In this document: positions 42,468 to 52,188 of the stretch, piece by piece
Layout: each line of letters starts with the position of its first letter
Position numbering within the stretch: position 1 is the stretch's first letter
Source: Cutibacterium equinum
GTDB lineage: Bacteria > Actinomycetota > Actinomycetes > Propionibacteriales > Propionibacteriaceae
Assembly (NCBI RefSeq): GCF_028021195.1
Contig: NZ_CP115668.1
Span: 1-64,000 of the forward strand
Direction of reading: 5' to 3'
Length of the DNA: 64,000 bases
Notes under the pieces: model-generated
Seen by the model: only the letters and a program-made list of their open reading frames with translations
The model's database searches: none
What the model was told of the DNA's origin: nothing
Position numbers and translations under genes: made by a program

Positions 42468-42652
42468 GACCGCAAGTCTAGAAAGGGAAAGCAACTGTGG
42501 AGTATCGGCTGCGACCGACAGCAATGTGACGACTCGGCTGGCAACGCGCACCATCAGTGACCAATCCACCACACAGGGTGATGGGTTGCCATTGAGGCTG
42601 GCGAGGCGCGTCTAAACTCAACTCAAGGAAGTCGACGTCACGAAAGGTTCCC

Positions 42653-43642
42653 ATGAAGATTCTCATCACCGGCGGGGCCGGTTACATCGGATCGACGGTC
42701 GGTTCGGCATGCGAGGAGGCAGGTCACGAGGTCGTCGTCCTGGACGACCTGTCCGCAGGACGCCGTGAATTCGTCGGAGACCGCACCTTCTACCAGGGCG
42801 ACATCGCCGATCAGGACCTGCTTGACCGAGTGTTCACCGAGAATCAGATTGACGCCGTGGTGCACTGCGCGGCCAAGATCATCGTGCCGGAGTCGGTTGC
42901 TGAGCCTCTGACCTACTACGACAACAACGTCGGCAAGACCGTCGCCCTGCTCAAGGGCATGGAGCGCAATGGTGTGCGCCGCATCCTGTTCTCCTCCTCG
43001 GCCTCGATTTACGCCACCGACGAGGAGTTCAAGGTGACCGAGGAGTCCGCTCTGGACCCCGGTTCCCCCTACGCCACCACGAAGTTCATGGTGGAGTTCA
43101 TTCTGCGTGACGCCGCCCACTCTTCTGACCTCAAGGCCCTCAGCCTGCGTTACTTCAACCCGATCGGTTCGGACCCGAAGCTGCGCACCGGTCAGCAGAT
43201 CGAGCACCCCACCCACGTGCTCGGCAAGATGATCGACGCCTGGATGGACGAGTCCACCTTCACCGTCACCGGCGTCGAGTGGCCGACCCGTGACGGTTCG
43301 GGCATCCGCGACTTCATCCACGTCTGGGACCTCGCCCGCGCCCACGTCGCCGCCCTGGAGCACCTCGACGAGGTGACCACCGAGGAGCCCTACCAGGTGT
43401 TCAACATCGGCACCGGAAATGGTGTCACCGTCAAGGAGCTCGTCAAGGCCTTCGAGGAGGGCACTGGCAAGCCTCTCAATGTCGTCTTCGGTCCGCCGCG
43501 TCCCGGTGACGTCGCAGGTGCCTACACGGTGTCCAGCCGGGCCAAGGATCTGCTCGGGTGGAGCGCGGAGCTGACCCCTGCTGACGGCATTCGTGACGCC
43601 ATCGCATGGCTGCCTGAGCGCAAGAAGATCCTGGGTTACTGA
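42653..43642 (+). CDS. galE: UDP-glucose 4-epimerase
   Basis: A 329-residue short-chain dehydrogenase-type epimerase that interconverts UDP-glucose and UDP-galactose. NAD-binding GGAGYIGSTV is at residues 6-15, the catalytic pair is in SSSASIYATDEE and the SPYATTKFMVE segment. A Tyr in the usual Y-x-x-x-K position: SPYATTK has Tyr and Lys with three between. RYFNPIGSDP and GTGNGVTVKELV complete the family pattern. GAAAGG precedes ATG 42653. It is divergent from the kinase and followed by a clear terminator, so it is monocistronic. Confidence 0.93.
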   Translation: MKILITGGAGYIGSTVGSACEEAGHEVVVLDDLSAGRREFVGDRTFYQGDIADQDLLDRVFTENQIDAVVHCAAKIIVPESVAEPLTYYDNNVGKTVALLKGMERNGVRRILFSSSASIYATDEEFKVTEESALDPGSPYATTKFMVEFILRDAAHSSDLKALSLRYFNPIGSDPKLRTGQQIEHPTHVLGKMIDAWMDESTFTVTGVEWPTRDGSGIRDFIHVWDLARAHVAALEHLDEVTTEEPYQVFNIGTGNGVTVKELVKAFEEGTGKPLNVVFGPPRPGDVAGAYTVSSRAKDLLGWSAELTPADGIRDAIAWLPERKKILGY

Positions 43643-43663
43643 TCTGGCGTACCCTCGACTCGT

Positions 43664-43693
43664 CACCGGCCTCGCATCTGTGCGGGGCCGGTG
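43664..43693 (+). terminator. terminator after galE
   Basis: A 13-bp stem (43664-43676 with 43681-43693, one G-T pair) around TCTG, followed by TGTTTT, 21 bases past the galE stop. Confidence 0.85.
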
Positions 43694-43727
43694 GTGTTTT
43701 CCCTGGTGAGCGTCGTTTGAGGCGGGA

Positions 43728-44354
43728 TCACAGCGGACGGATGAAGGTCAGCACCATCGTCGTCAGTTGCTCGATCATGCGGTCGATGTCGGCCTTTCGT
43801 CCCGACGCCATGGCCGCCAGCACCCGGGAATCGAAGACTGCACGGGTGACGTCGATGAGGTCGGCGACACTGATCGTCGTCGTGACGTTGTGGTCGCGCA
43901 GGGCTTGTTCAACCATCGTGCGCAGGGCAGGAGCAATGGTCGCCTCGACCAGCTGGTAGGCCTCTCGCAAGTGTGGGTTTCGTGCGGCTTCGAGGGTGAT
44001 CTCCAGGATCGCCACAACCGTCGTCGGGTCAGAGCCGACCGCCGACGCGAAGAGGGCGATGATGTCGTGGATTCGATCGTGCAGCGCCTCGTGGCCGTCG
44101 TCGGGGAAGTCCAGTGAGGAGCTGAGGGCAGCGAGGTTCTTCTCGGCGTAGCGGCTCAGCACCGCCATGCACAGCTCATCCTTGGAATCAAAGTTGGAGT
44201 AGAAGGCTCCGCGGGTGAAGCCAGCCTCCTCGCAGATCTCCTCGAGGGTGGACCCCGGTACTCCCTTGCGGGCGAAGACGGTGACGGCGGCGTCAGCCAG
44301 TCGTGCCTGGGTTGCTGCCCGGCGAGCGGAGACTGGCGTGGTGGAGGTGGACAT
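43728..44354 (-). CDS. TetR family transcriptional repressor
   Basis: A 208-residue TetR-type regulator with the N-terminal helix-turn-helix LADAAVTVFARKGVPGSTLE and EEICEEAGFTRGAFYSNFDS, then a helical effector domain. It is divergent from the MMPL-YhgE pair and probably represses it from the AT-rich gap at 44380-44440. ATG 44354 follows AGGAG by 5 bases. The inducer is likely a hydrophobic compound exported by the pump, as in similar arrangements. Confidence 0.9.
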   Translation of the reverse strand: MSTSTTPVSARRAATQARLADAAVTVFARKGVPGSTLEEICEEAGFTRGAFYSNFDSKDELCMAVLSRYAEKNLAALSSSLDFPDDGHEALHDRIHDIIALFASAVGSDPTTVVAILEITLEAARNPHLREAYQLVEATIAPALRTMVEQALRDHNVTTTISVADLIDVTRAVFDSRVLAAMASGRKADIDRMIEQLTTMVLTFIRPL

Positions 44355-44415
44355 GACGCTCCTGAGGACCTCTACTGTTGAATACGACAATGCATCGGAT
44401 ACGATACTGCATCGA

Positions 44416-44429
44416 ATACATTGATGTAT
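44416..44429. promoter_or_regulatory. candidate TetR operator ATACAT-TG-ATGTAT
   Basis: A perfect 6-bp inverted repeat with a 2-bp centre in the TetR/MMPL divergent gap. Around it lie near-repeats TGCATCGGA (44391-44399) and TGCATCGAA (44408-44416) and GATACGATAC. These AT-rich dyads stand out from the GC-rich background and are likely repressor and promoter sites. Confidence 0.5.
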
Positions 44430-44465
44430 CGAACGGTGTGTGGACGAGTCCATTGCGGGGTGATG

Positions 44466-47276
44466 ATGTCCTCCTTCCTTCACGATCTTGGGGCCTGGTG
44501 CTTCCGCAGAGCCAAGACTGTCGTCGCCGTGTGGCTGGGCCTGGTGGTCTTGCTCGGGGTGGGGATGGCCGCCCTGACTGGCGACTACGACGACTCCTTC
44601 ACCATCCCCGGTGCCCCCTCCCAGATCGCTTATGACAACCTCCAGGTCACCTTCCCGCAGGCGTCCGCGCTGAGCGCGAACCTCGTCGTCACCGTGCCGG
44701 AGGGCACCGACATCTCGTCGACACCTCTTCGCTCCCGGATCGAGAAAGGGGTTGAGGACCTCAAGGACCTCAAGGGCGTGACGGGGGCCACGTCACCGTG
44801 GAACCCGTACGTCACCGGGTTCGTCAACAAGGACCACACCGCAGCCGTCATCCAGGTGGAGCTGGGACAGGTGACCGCGGTGACCTTCCCCGACTCCGGG
44901 CGTGACGACCTGCAACGGGTGGGCCGCGAGATCCAGGCTGACCTACCGCCGGGATCACACGTCTACGTCGGAGGTCAGGCCTTCGAGGCCATGCTGCCCT
45001 CCCTGTCGATCACCGAGGCCATCGGCGTCGGGGTGGCTCTCATCGTCCTCGCCATCACCCTGGGATCCCTGGTGGCAGCCGGAATGCCGATCATCACGGC
45101 AGTCCTGGGGGTGGGAATCACGTACTCGATCATGACGATCCTCACCCGGTTCACCACCGTCAATTCCGTCGCCCCGGTGCTTTCCGTCATGCTCGGACTG
45201 GCCGTGGGAATCGATTACGCCCTGTTCATCCTCTCGCGTCACCGCGACCAGTTGCGTGACGGCTTCGAGGCCCAGGAGTCGGCCGCTCGGGCTGTCGCGA
45301 CCTCGGGCGCTGCGGTGGTCTTCGCCGGAACGACGGTCGTCATCGCCCTTGTCGGCCTGGCCATCGTGAAGATCCCCTTCCTCACCGTCATGGGTGTCTT
45401 CGCCGCGATCGGTGTCGCCCTGGCCGTCGTCATCGCCCTGACGATGCTGCCAGCCTTCATGGGGCTCATGGGGGACAGACTGCGCCCGCGGAAATCTCGG
45501 CGCGGACGGGGGTCTCAGTCAGCTGCGGTTGCAGTGGGCTCGACCAGCAACGACCATGCCACAGAAGTCGAGGAGGCAGCTTCGACCCGCGCCACGGCCG
45601 TTGCCGCCGAACGCTCCGGCGGCATCTTCGGGCGGTGGGTGCGCACTGTCACCCGCCTCCCCCTGGTCACCGTCCTTGTTGTCGTGGTGGGGCTGGGTGC
45701 CCTGGCCGTCCCGGCGAAGGACCTCCATCTCGGCCTGCCAACCGCCGCAGAACTGCCCGCCGACAACACCGCTCGGCAGACCTACGACGTTCTGGAGCAG
45801 AAGTTCGGCCCCGGATTCAATGGCCCGGTCATCGTCACCGCTGACATCGTCACCTCCACCGACCCGATGAGGATCGTCAACGGGCTCAAGGCCGACATCG
45901 AGAAGCTCCCCGGCGTCGAGAGCGTCGCGCTGGCAGTTCCGAACCAGAACGCCGACACGGCCATGATCCAGGTGTTGCCGACCACCGATCCCAGCGATGA
46001 AGCGACCAATGACCTGATTCGTGACTTACGTGACCACAAGACCGAATGGCACGACACATATGGGGTGGACACCGCCGTCACCGGGTTGACGGCGATCAAG
46101 CTGGACGTCTCCGACCGCCTGGGAACCGCTCTGCTGCCCTTCGGGATCTTCGTCGTCGGACTGTGTCTGGTGCTGCTGACGGTGGTGTTCCGTTCGATCG
46201 CGGTGCCCATCAAGGCGACCGTGGGGTATCTGCTCTCGGTGGGGGCGGCTTTCGGGGCAGCGCAGTTGGTGTTCAACAGAGGTATCGGATTGTCGGTGGT
46301 CAACCTTGACCGCCCGGTCCCGATCATCTCCTTCATGCCGATCGTCGTCATGGGCATCCTTTTCGGCCTGGCGATGGATTATGAGGTCTTCCTGGTGTCG
46401 CGAATGCGCGAGGAATACGTCCACACCGGCAACGCCAAAGGTTCGGTCATCAAGGGGTTCATCGGGTCGGGGAAGGTCGTCACGGCAGCCGCAGTCATCA
46501 TGTTCTCGGTGTTCGCCTTCTTCATTCCGGAAGGTATGAATGCGATCAAGGAGATTGCCCTGGCCTTGGCCATCGGTATCTTTGCTGACGCCTTCCTGGT
46601 GAGAATGACCCTCGTCCCGGCTGTCATGGCTCTGCTCGGCGACAAGGCCTGGTGGCTGCCGACGTGGCTGGATCGTCGCATCCCCCGACTCGACATCGAG
46701 GGGGAGGGCATCGCCCATGAGGAGAAATTCGCCGAGTGGCCCACCCCTGCTCACACCGAGGCGCTGCACGCCGAGGGGATCGGGGTCGATGAACTCTTCG
46801 CTGACCTCGACATGCACGTCGAACCTCATGAGGTGCATGCCGTCGTGGGGCCGCAGGGCGTCGTCACGGCCGTCTTGTTGGCGATTGGGGGGCGACTCCC
46901 CCTCGACCAGGGACGGATGCGTTCGGGAGGATGGCTGCTTCCCGAGCGAGCCGCTGCGGTGCGTCGGGTGACATGGTTCATTGACGCCACCGACCACAAC
47001 CTCACCGAGGAATTGCGGGCTGCCACGACGGCGCTGACCCATCCACCTCGCCATCGCCCCCGTCTGTTCCTCATTGACCACGCCGACCAGATGGTCGAGC
47101 AGTCTCACCGCGACCAGCTCGAATCCTTCATTCGGGAGGTCAACCAGGCCGGCGAGGCCGCCGTGATCCTGGGAGCCCAGCGAGCCGGTCGCATCGCCTG
47201 GCTGGAGCCACCGGCCGTCCATGACCTCACTGTCACCAACCTGAGTCGCCCCTGGGAGGTACCCGATGTTGACTGA
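44466..47276 (+). CDS. MMPL family RND transporter fused to a degenerate ABC ATPase-like domain
   Basis: About 936 residues. Residues ~1-355 and ~400-740 are the two MMPL halves, each with a membrane helix, an extracytoplasmic loop and five further helices (for example VAPVLSVMLGLAVGIDYALF and SFMPIVVMGILFGLAMDYEV, which hold the proton-relay Asp residues). A charged linker separates them. The last ~190 residues are soluble and ABC-like: VHAVVGPQGVVTAVLLAIGG aligns with Walker A but lacks the GKS/T, RPRLFLIDHADQM resembles Walker B and AAVILGAQR the H-loop. The transporter likely exports lipids or drugs. ATG 44466 follows GCGGGG; 44463 is an alternative. Overlaps the YhgE gene by 11 bases. 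Confidence 0.88.
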   Translation: MSSFLHDLGAWCFRRAKTVVAVWLGLVVLLGVGMAALTGDYDDSFTIPGAPSQIAYDNLQVTFPQASALSANLVVTVPEGTDISSTPLRSRIEKGVEDLKDLKGVTGATSPWNPYVTGFVNKDHTAAVIQVELGQVTAVTFPDSGRDDLQRVGREIQADLPPGSHVYVGGQAFEAMLPSLSITEAIGVGVALIVLAITLGSLVAAGMPIITAVLGVGITYSIMTILTRFTTVNSVAPVLSVMLGLAVGIDYALFILSRHRDQLRDGFEAQESAARAVATSGAAVVFAGTTVVIALVGLAIVKIPFLTVMGVFAAIGVALAVVIALTMLPAFMGLMGDRLRPRKSRRGRGSQSAAVAVGSTSNDHATEVEEAASTRATAVAAERSGGIFGRWVRTVTRLPLVTVLVVVVGLGALAVPAKDLHLGLPTAAELPADNTARQTYDVLEQKFGPGFNGPVIVTADIVTSTDPMRIVNGLKADIEKLPGVESVALAVPNQNADTAMIQVLPTTDPSDEATNDLIRDLRDHKTEWHDTYGVDTAVTGLTAIKLDVSDRLGTALLPFGIFVVGLCLVLLTVVFRSIAVPIKATVGYLLSVGAAFGAAQLVFNRGIGLSVVNLDRPVPIISFMPIVVMGILFGLAMDYEVFLVSRMREEYVHTGNAKGSVIKGFIGSGKVVTAAAVIMFSVFAFFIPEGMNAIKEIALALAIGIFADAFLVRMTLVPAVMALLGDKAWWLPTWLDRRIPRLDIEGEGIAHEEKFAEWPTPAHTEALHAEGIGVDELFADLDMHVEPHEVHAVVGPQGVVTAVLLAIGGRLPLDQGRMRSGGWLLPERAAAVRRVTWFIDATDHNLTEELRAATTALTHPPRHRPRLFLIDHADQMVEQSHRDQLESFIREVNQAGEAAVILGAQRAGRIAWLEPPAVHDLTVTNLSRPWEVPDVD

Positions 47277-49641
47277 ACGTTCCCATTCCACGATCAGATT
47301 GCGGTGGCCGGCGGTGGTCGCCCTCATCCTCATGCCGTTGCTGGTGGTGGCCGGCCTGGTCGGCACCACCTGGCGGACCACCGATCGGCTGGATCAGGTG
47401 AAGGCGGCTGTGGTCAATGAGGACAAGGCCGTCACGGTGGGTGGTCAACTGGTCCCCATGGGGCGTCAATTGACCGCAGAACTGGTCGAGTCCGGCTCTC
47501 ACACCACGGACGGCCACACCGTCGACTGGACTCTGACCGACGCCGACGGGGCTGCCACGGGTTTACGCGACGGCACCTACTCGGTGGTCGTGACGATCCC
47601 GAAGTCCTTCTCGGCTGACGCCACCTCCTACTCGGCCAATTCCGCGGCGAAGGCCAGGCCAGCCATGATCGACATCACCACCTCCCAGACCTCCCCGGTC
47701 TCCGATGCCACCATCGCCGCCCTCACCGCTCAGGTGGCGCGGCGTTCTCTCAACACCACCGTGACCTCGAAGTATCTCGAGAACGTCTACCTCGGCTTCA
47801 ACCAGTTCGCCCAGCAGATGGGGACGATGGCGGATGCCGCTGCCCAGCTCGATGATGGGGCGACGAAAGTTGCTGACGGCACGAAGAAGTCGGCTGCCGG
47901 AGCTGGGACCCTGGCCACTGGCATGACCACACTCAGTGGGGGAGCCCAGCAGTTGCAGGCCAACGGCGGCAAGCTTGGTGACGGCGTCGCCCAGCTCTCG
48001 GGAGGCCTCAATACCCTCTCCGACAAGGGAAAACAGCTCAGTGAGGGTGCGGACGGGCTGGCTAGCGGGGTGGCGACCTACACCGACGGGACTGGCAAGG
48101 TCGTCGACGGAATTGGTGAGCTGTCCGCAGGGCTGACCACGATGGACCAGAAAGTCAGCGCGGCCACCGGCTCGATCGATACCTCCCAGCTCAACCAGCT
48201 CACTGACGGTGCGAGCCAATTGGCGGACGGCATTGACCAGTTCACGGGCGGCCTGGTCGGATACCGCACCAAGATCCGTCAGTACGCCTCCGGGGAGAGG
48301 ACCGCCGAACTCACCCCGGAGGCCCTGTCCCAGGGGGAGGCGGACTTCTTGGCCCGCTGCCAACAGAAGCACACCGCGCAGGAGTGCCAGAACCTGCTGC
48401 CCCTGGTCCGCGACGTCATGACTGACGGGTACTCCCTCGGGGTGAGGGTGGGATCGACGGTGGCCGTCAAGGCGATGGCCATCAAGGATCCCAACTCCGG
48501 CATGAGCATCGACGACGGCATCGACCAGCTGGCTGACGGGTCCTCGCAGCTGTCCCAAGGGGTTGCCACGTTCACCGCGCAGATGCGTACCGGACTGCCC
48601 ACGATGGTCGGCCAGATTGTCCAGTTGCGAGATGGCATCCACCAGGCCGCCACCGGCGCCCAGACCCTGGCCACCGAATCCCAGCAGCTCAAGACTGGCG
48701 GGGCGAAGCTTTCCTCGGGAGCTGCGACCTTGGCCAACGGTGTTGATGCCTACACTGCAGGGGTCTCCAAGGCTGCCTCCGCGACCCCGAAGCTCGAACA
48801 GGGTGTCGATCAGTACGTTGGCGGGGTGAATCAGCTCTCTGACGGGGTGACGAAGGCCTCGGCGGGGGCCGACACCTTCGCGGCCGGGATGACGAAACTC
48901 AACGGAGGGGCCCAGAAACTCACTGACGGCACCGGCCAGTTTTCCAGCGAGCTGGCGGCTGGGGCCAAGAAGGTGCCGACCTACTCTCAGGCGGACCGCA
49001 CCAAGCTGGCCCACGTCGTGTCCACTCCCGTCAACGGTGACGGCCCTGTCATGGCGACCTCGGCGGCCGTCGTGGCGGTTCTGCTCATCCTGGGTGCTTG
49101 GCTTGCAGCCCTGACAACCTGGATGGTGACTCGCGCAATTCCCTCGCGGGTGCTCGGATCCGCGCGCTCGACACTGGGTCTGTTGTCCCGGACGATGTCG
49201 GTCGGCGCGATTGTCACCATCGCGGTGAGTGTGGGCTTGGCCGTCATCGGTGGGGTGGCCTTGGATCTGTCGGTGCCACGGTCGATCGGGCTGGGCGGGA
49301 TGCTGCTCCTCGTCGGGGTGATGTTCGGTCTGGTCAACCACGCCCTGGCCGCGTGGCTGCATGGTCTGGGACGGCTCATCAGCGTCGTCCTGGTGACGGT
49401 GAGTGTTGCTGCCGGGTTGGCCAGCACTGTTCCCGCCCCGGTCCTCTGGGTTGACGCCATCTCGCCGCTGCGACCTGCGTTGCAGGGGGTGCAGGCCGTG
49501 GTCGCCGGGAACGATCCGGGCTTCGGCTCTGTGCTGGCCGTGGTCATGTGGGCAGTGGCGGCCCTCGTCGCCAGCCTGTTGGCGGTGGGACGACGGCGTC
49601 AGACCAGTGCCAAGGAACTCCTGGCGCCGAGCTCAGGCTGA
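47266..49641 (+). CDS. YhgE/Pip family membrane protein
   Basis: A 791-residue protein with an N-terminal helix (VALILMPLLVVAGLVGTTW), a YhgE-type beta domain (LDQVKAAVVNEDKAVTV, GTYSVVVTIPKSFSADATS), a long extracellular coiled region built of repeated G-A/T-x-x-L units (ATKVADGTKKSAAGAGTLATG-like, about residues 190-580) and about five C-terminal helices. Pip/YhgE proteins act with ABC or MMPL transporters in export or phage adsorption. Its start lies inside the MMPL gene, so the two are translationally coupled and probably form one machine. Confidence 0.88.
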   Translation: MLTERSHSTIRLRWPAVVALILMPLLVVAGLVGTTWRTTDRLDQVKAAVVNEDKAVTVGGQLVPMGRQLTAELVESGSHTTDGHTVDWTLTDADGAATGLRDGTYSVVVTIPKSFSADATSYSANSAAKARPAMIDITTSQTSPVSDATIAALTAQVARRSLNTTVTSKYLENVYLGFNQFAQQMGTMADAAAQLDDGATKVADGTKKSAAGAGTLATGMTTLSGGAQQLQANGGKLGDGVAQLSGGLNTLSDKGKQLSEGADGLASGVATYTDGTGKVVDGIGELSAGLTTMDQKVSAATGSIDTSQLNQLTDGASQLADGIDQFTGGLVGYRTKIRQYASGERTAELTPEALSQGEADFLARCQQKHTAQECQNLLPLVRDVMTDGYSLGVRVGSTVAVKAMAIKDPNSGMSIDDGIDQLADGSSQLSQGVATFTAQMRTGLPTMVGQIVQLRDGIHQAATGAQTLATESQQLKTGGAKLSSGAATLANGVDAYTAGVSKAASATPKLEQGVDQYVGGVNQLSDGVTKASAGADTFAAGMTKLNGGAQKLTDGTGQFSSELAAGAKKVPTYSQADRTKLAHVVSTPVNGDGPVMATSAAVVAVLLILGAWLAALTTWMVTRAIPSRVLGSARSTLGLLSRTMSVGAIVTIAVSVGLAVIGGVALDLSVPRSIGLGGMLLLVGVMFGLVNHALAAWLHGLGRLISVVLVTVSVAAGLASTVPAPVLWVDAISPLRPALQGVQAVVAGNDPGFGSVLAVVMWAVAALVASLLAVGRRRQTSAKELLAPSSG

Positions 49642-49667
49642 GCATCCCGGCGATCTAGGGTGGGGCC

Positions 49668-49817
49668 ATGAACAAACCTCTCCTCGCAAGTTTTGCTGTC
49701 CTGGCCGGTGCCATTGCTGTGAGCAGTTGGGTCCGCTCGGTTCGCAGGGGATGGATCGACGAGGTGTGGCGATTCGGCATGGAAGGGATCGACGAGGGCC
49801 CCGACGACGGGCAGTAG
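49668..49817 (+). CDS. 49-residue single-helix membrane peptide
   Basis: A small reading frame starting MNKPLLASFAVLAGAIAVSS, with one membrane helix (about residues 4-22) followed by VRSVRRGWIDEVWRFGMEGI and an acidic tail. GGGTGGGG lies just before the ATG and a hairpin overlaps the stop. Codon use is like its neighbours. It follows the YhgE gene by 26 bases and may be a small accessory subunit of that exporter. Function unknown. Confidence 0.55.
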   Translation: MNKPLLASFAVLAGAIAVSSWVRSVRRGWIDEVWRFGMEGIDEGPDDGQ

Positions 49818-49834
49818 AGGGGTCGTCGTCGGGG
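49799..49834 (+). terminator. terminator overlapping the stop of the small membrane peptide gene
   Basis: CCCCGACGAC (49799-49808) pairs with GTCGTCGGGG (49825-49834) around a 16-nt loop that contains the stop codon. It ends the MMPL-YhgE transcript and could serve both strands. Confidence 0.55.
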
Positions 49835-49866
49835 CGACACAGTCGGTGGCCAGATCCGGTTCTGCG

Positions 49867-51300
49867 TCACTCGGTTCGAGCCAGCCCGTCGGCAAGCACC
49901 CGGTTGAGGGTCGGACGGGTTGCCCACAAGCTCAGCCGCACCATGCCTGAACCGACGAGGATGGTTCCCACCGTCACGAGGATCGTTACCGGCTTCGTGA
50001 CGAGGGCTATTCCCACCAGCGGGATGAGCAACAGTCCGGTAGCGACCAGACCCGTCACCATGGCGAACCGCATGGGAGAGATGACGGTGATGCGTCGCAC
50101 CTTGTCCTGGGCGGTCAGATTCATCCCGACGATGTCCAGACCCACCTCGACCGGGCGGCGGTCGAGAATCGCGGACGCCTGATTGACCCCCACTGAGCAG
50201 GCGACCGTGGCGAAGGCGAAGACGATGAGCAAGATCACACCGGTTTGCAGATCCTGCCCGATAATGCGGGCAGTGGGGTCATCACTCCCACTCTTACTCG
50301 CCGCCTGCATGATGGCGGCGCAGGTTCCGGCCAGCATTCCCACCACGCACACCGCCCCCAGCGACGCGACCTGGGTCCAGGCAGAGCGCGGGTTCTCCAG
50401 CACCTGACGGGCGGCGACCACGTCGGTGGCGGTCTTGGCTGTTTTGAGGCGATGCTTGAAGTACAGCGACAACAGCTTGGGGCCGATGATGTTGGCCAGC
50501 TCCACGACGACAGCCAGCAGGACGGCGAGGAAGACGTAGACGCCGACGGTGCCGGTCTGACGTGCCAGGAATTCCAACACTGTCTTCGAGGAGACGAGCA
50601 ACGCGACCATGGCTGCGCCGATGGCCAGGCGAATCCACGACACCGAGCGAGGCTGGCTGCGCATGCGCACCCCGAGTGGCGAGACGTCGACCCGTCGCAG
50701 CCCAATGGCAGAACTGATCAGCGCGAGCAGTACCAGGGCCACGATGACCCCGGCCACCGGAGCAGGTCCGAGCAGGACCGACCTGGCGCCGATTCGACTC
50801 CCATTGAAGGACAACCGTCCCAAAAGTGGCACGCAGATGAGGTAGCCGACGATGCCGAGCACAGACCCGACGAGAGCTTGCAGACCAGCCTCGGCCAGGG
50901 TGACTACCCGCAGCAGGTGGGACGACGCCCCGATGAGCCGCAAGGAGGACAGTCGATCGTCACGACGTCGGGCGGACAACCGTGCGGCTGAGGAGGCCAG
51001 GGTCATCAGCGGTAATACCAGCAGAATGACGGCGATCGATGAGGTCAGCCGGTAGAAGTCGGCGTTCGTCCCGGGAATGTGCCACATCATGACGGCACCG
51101 CCAGTGACGTCGAGGATGATCGTTGTGATGACCGAGAAAGCAACCACCGGGAGTCGCCAGGTGGAGCGGTCAGCCGACGAAGCGCGCAGGATCATCCTGA
51201 GGATCGACGATGTCGCCGGGCGTCCAGCTTGGGTTTGCAGTGGTTCTGGGATGCTCAGACCTGTCGTTTCTGTTCCGGTAGTGGTCGTCACCGTCACCAC
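49867..51300 (-). CDS. FtsX-like ABC transporter permease
   Basis: A 477-residue permease with about eight helices and FtsX-type blocks (SIAVILLVLPLMTLASSAARL followed by SARRRDDRLSSLRLIGASSH, a typical cytoplasmic coupling segment). Large extracytoplasmic domains are absent, which resembles BceB-like or short FtsX permeases. It overlaps the ATPase gene. Start is ambiguous: GTG at 51300 or 51297 sits on the GGAGG itself, and GTG 51291 has better spacing. Substrate unknown; antimicrobial peptide resistance is a common role for such pairs. Confidence 0.85.
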   Translation of the reverse strand: MVTVTTTTGTETTGLSIPEPLQTQAGRPATSSILRMILRASSADRSTWRLPVVAFSVITTIILDVTGGAVMMWHIPGTNADFYRLTSSIAVILLVLPLMTLASSAARLSARRRDDRLSSLRLIGASSHLLRVVTLAEAGLQALVGSVLGIVGYLICVPLLGRLSFNGSRIGARSVLLGPAPVAGVIVALVLLALISSAIGLRRVDVSPLGVRMRSQPRSVSWIRLAIGAAMVALLVSSKTVLEFLARQTGTVGVYVFLAVLLAVVVELANIIGPKLLSLYFKHRLKTAKTATDVVAARQVLENPRSAWTQVASLGAVCVVGMLAGTCAAIMQAASKSGSDDPTARIIGQDLQTGVILLIVFAFATVACSVGVNQASAILDRRPVEVGLDIVGMNLTAQDKVRRITVISPMRFAMVTGLVATGLLLIPLVGIALVTKPVTILVTVGTILVGSGMVRLSLWATRPTLNRVLADGLARTE

Positions 51301-52046
51301 CTCCCGTTGGGCTGACGTGTGTCGTCGGACACAATGCGGCCATCCTGCAGGCGCAGGATGCGCTGGCAGCGGTGGGCGACGTCCTCGTCATGAGTCACGA
51401 CGACGAGGGTGCGCCCCCGTCCGGTTGTCGCCGAGAGCAGGATGGACATCACTTCGACGGCGGTGGCCGAGTCGAGGGCTCCGGTGGGTTCGTCAGCGAA
51501 GACGATCGCCGGGTCGATGACCTGGGAGCGGGCGATGGCCACTCGCTGGGCCTGGCCGCCAGAGAGTTGGCCGATGCGTCGGTCCTCCATGCCTCCCAGC
51601 CCCATCGAGGCCAGCCATTGAGCTGCGTACCCAATGGCTTGAGATCGCGAGGCGCCATTGAGCATGAGGGGCAGGGCTGTGTTCTCGACGGCGGTCAGCT
51701 CGGGGACGAGCATCCCTTGCTGAAAGACGAACCCGAGGGACTGACGACGCAGCTGGGCTCGCCCCTCGTTGGACAGGCTCTCGACATTGACGATCCGCTC
51801 GGGCAGACCCAGCTCGATGCTGCCGGAGTCGGCCGAGAGGATCCCGGACAGGCAGTGCAGCAGGGTGGTCTTTCCGGACCCCGATGGCCCCATGACCGCG
51901 ACCGACTGGCCGGCCGGGATGGCGATGTCGACGTGGTCGAGGGCTCGGGTCGTTCCGTAGGTCTTCGTCAGTCCCAGGCAGCGCAGGTTGGCGCCGCTGG
52001 CACGTTCAGTGACGGTGTGGGGGTTCAGGTGAGATGTCGTCAACAT
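51294..52046 (-). CDS. ABC exporter ATP-binding protein
   Basis: About 250 residues, a MacB/LolD-type ATPase: CLGLTKTYGTTRALDHVDIA start, Walker A GPSGSGKTT, Q-loop FVFQQGMLVPELTAVEN, signature LSGGQAQR, Walker B IVFADEPTGALDS and VVTHDEDVA. The frame stays open to 52535, but the part beyond 52076 runs into transposase remnants and is not coding. ATG 52046 is the simplest start and 52076 an alternative. It pairs with the FtsX permease downstream. Confidence 0.9.
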   Translation of the reverse strand: MLTTSHLNPHTVTERASGANLRCLGLTKTYGTTRALDHVDIAIPAGQSVAVMGPSGSGKTTLLHCLSGILSADSGSIELGLPERIVNVESLSNEGRAQLRRQSLGFVFQQGMLVPELTAVENTALPLMLNGASRSQAIGYAAQWLASMGLGGMEDRRIGQLSGGQAQRVAIARSQVIDPAIVFADEPTGALDSATAVEVMSILLSATTGRGRTLVVVTHDEDVAHRCQRILRLQDGRIVSDDTRQPNGRW

Positions 52047-52188
52047 GCCGTCCACTGTGCTACTCGGCTCCCTCATCCCACATCGTGCCGGCGGTCGAAT
52101 TAGAGGGTCCTCCCGCGGGAGGAGGATGGTGATGTCACGCGACTGGCTCGGATGACCAGGAAAGGCATCAATGAGAATAGTAAGTACT

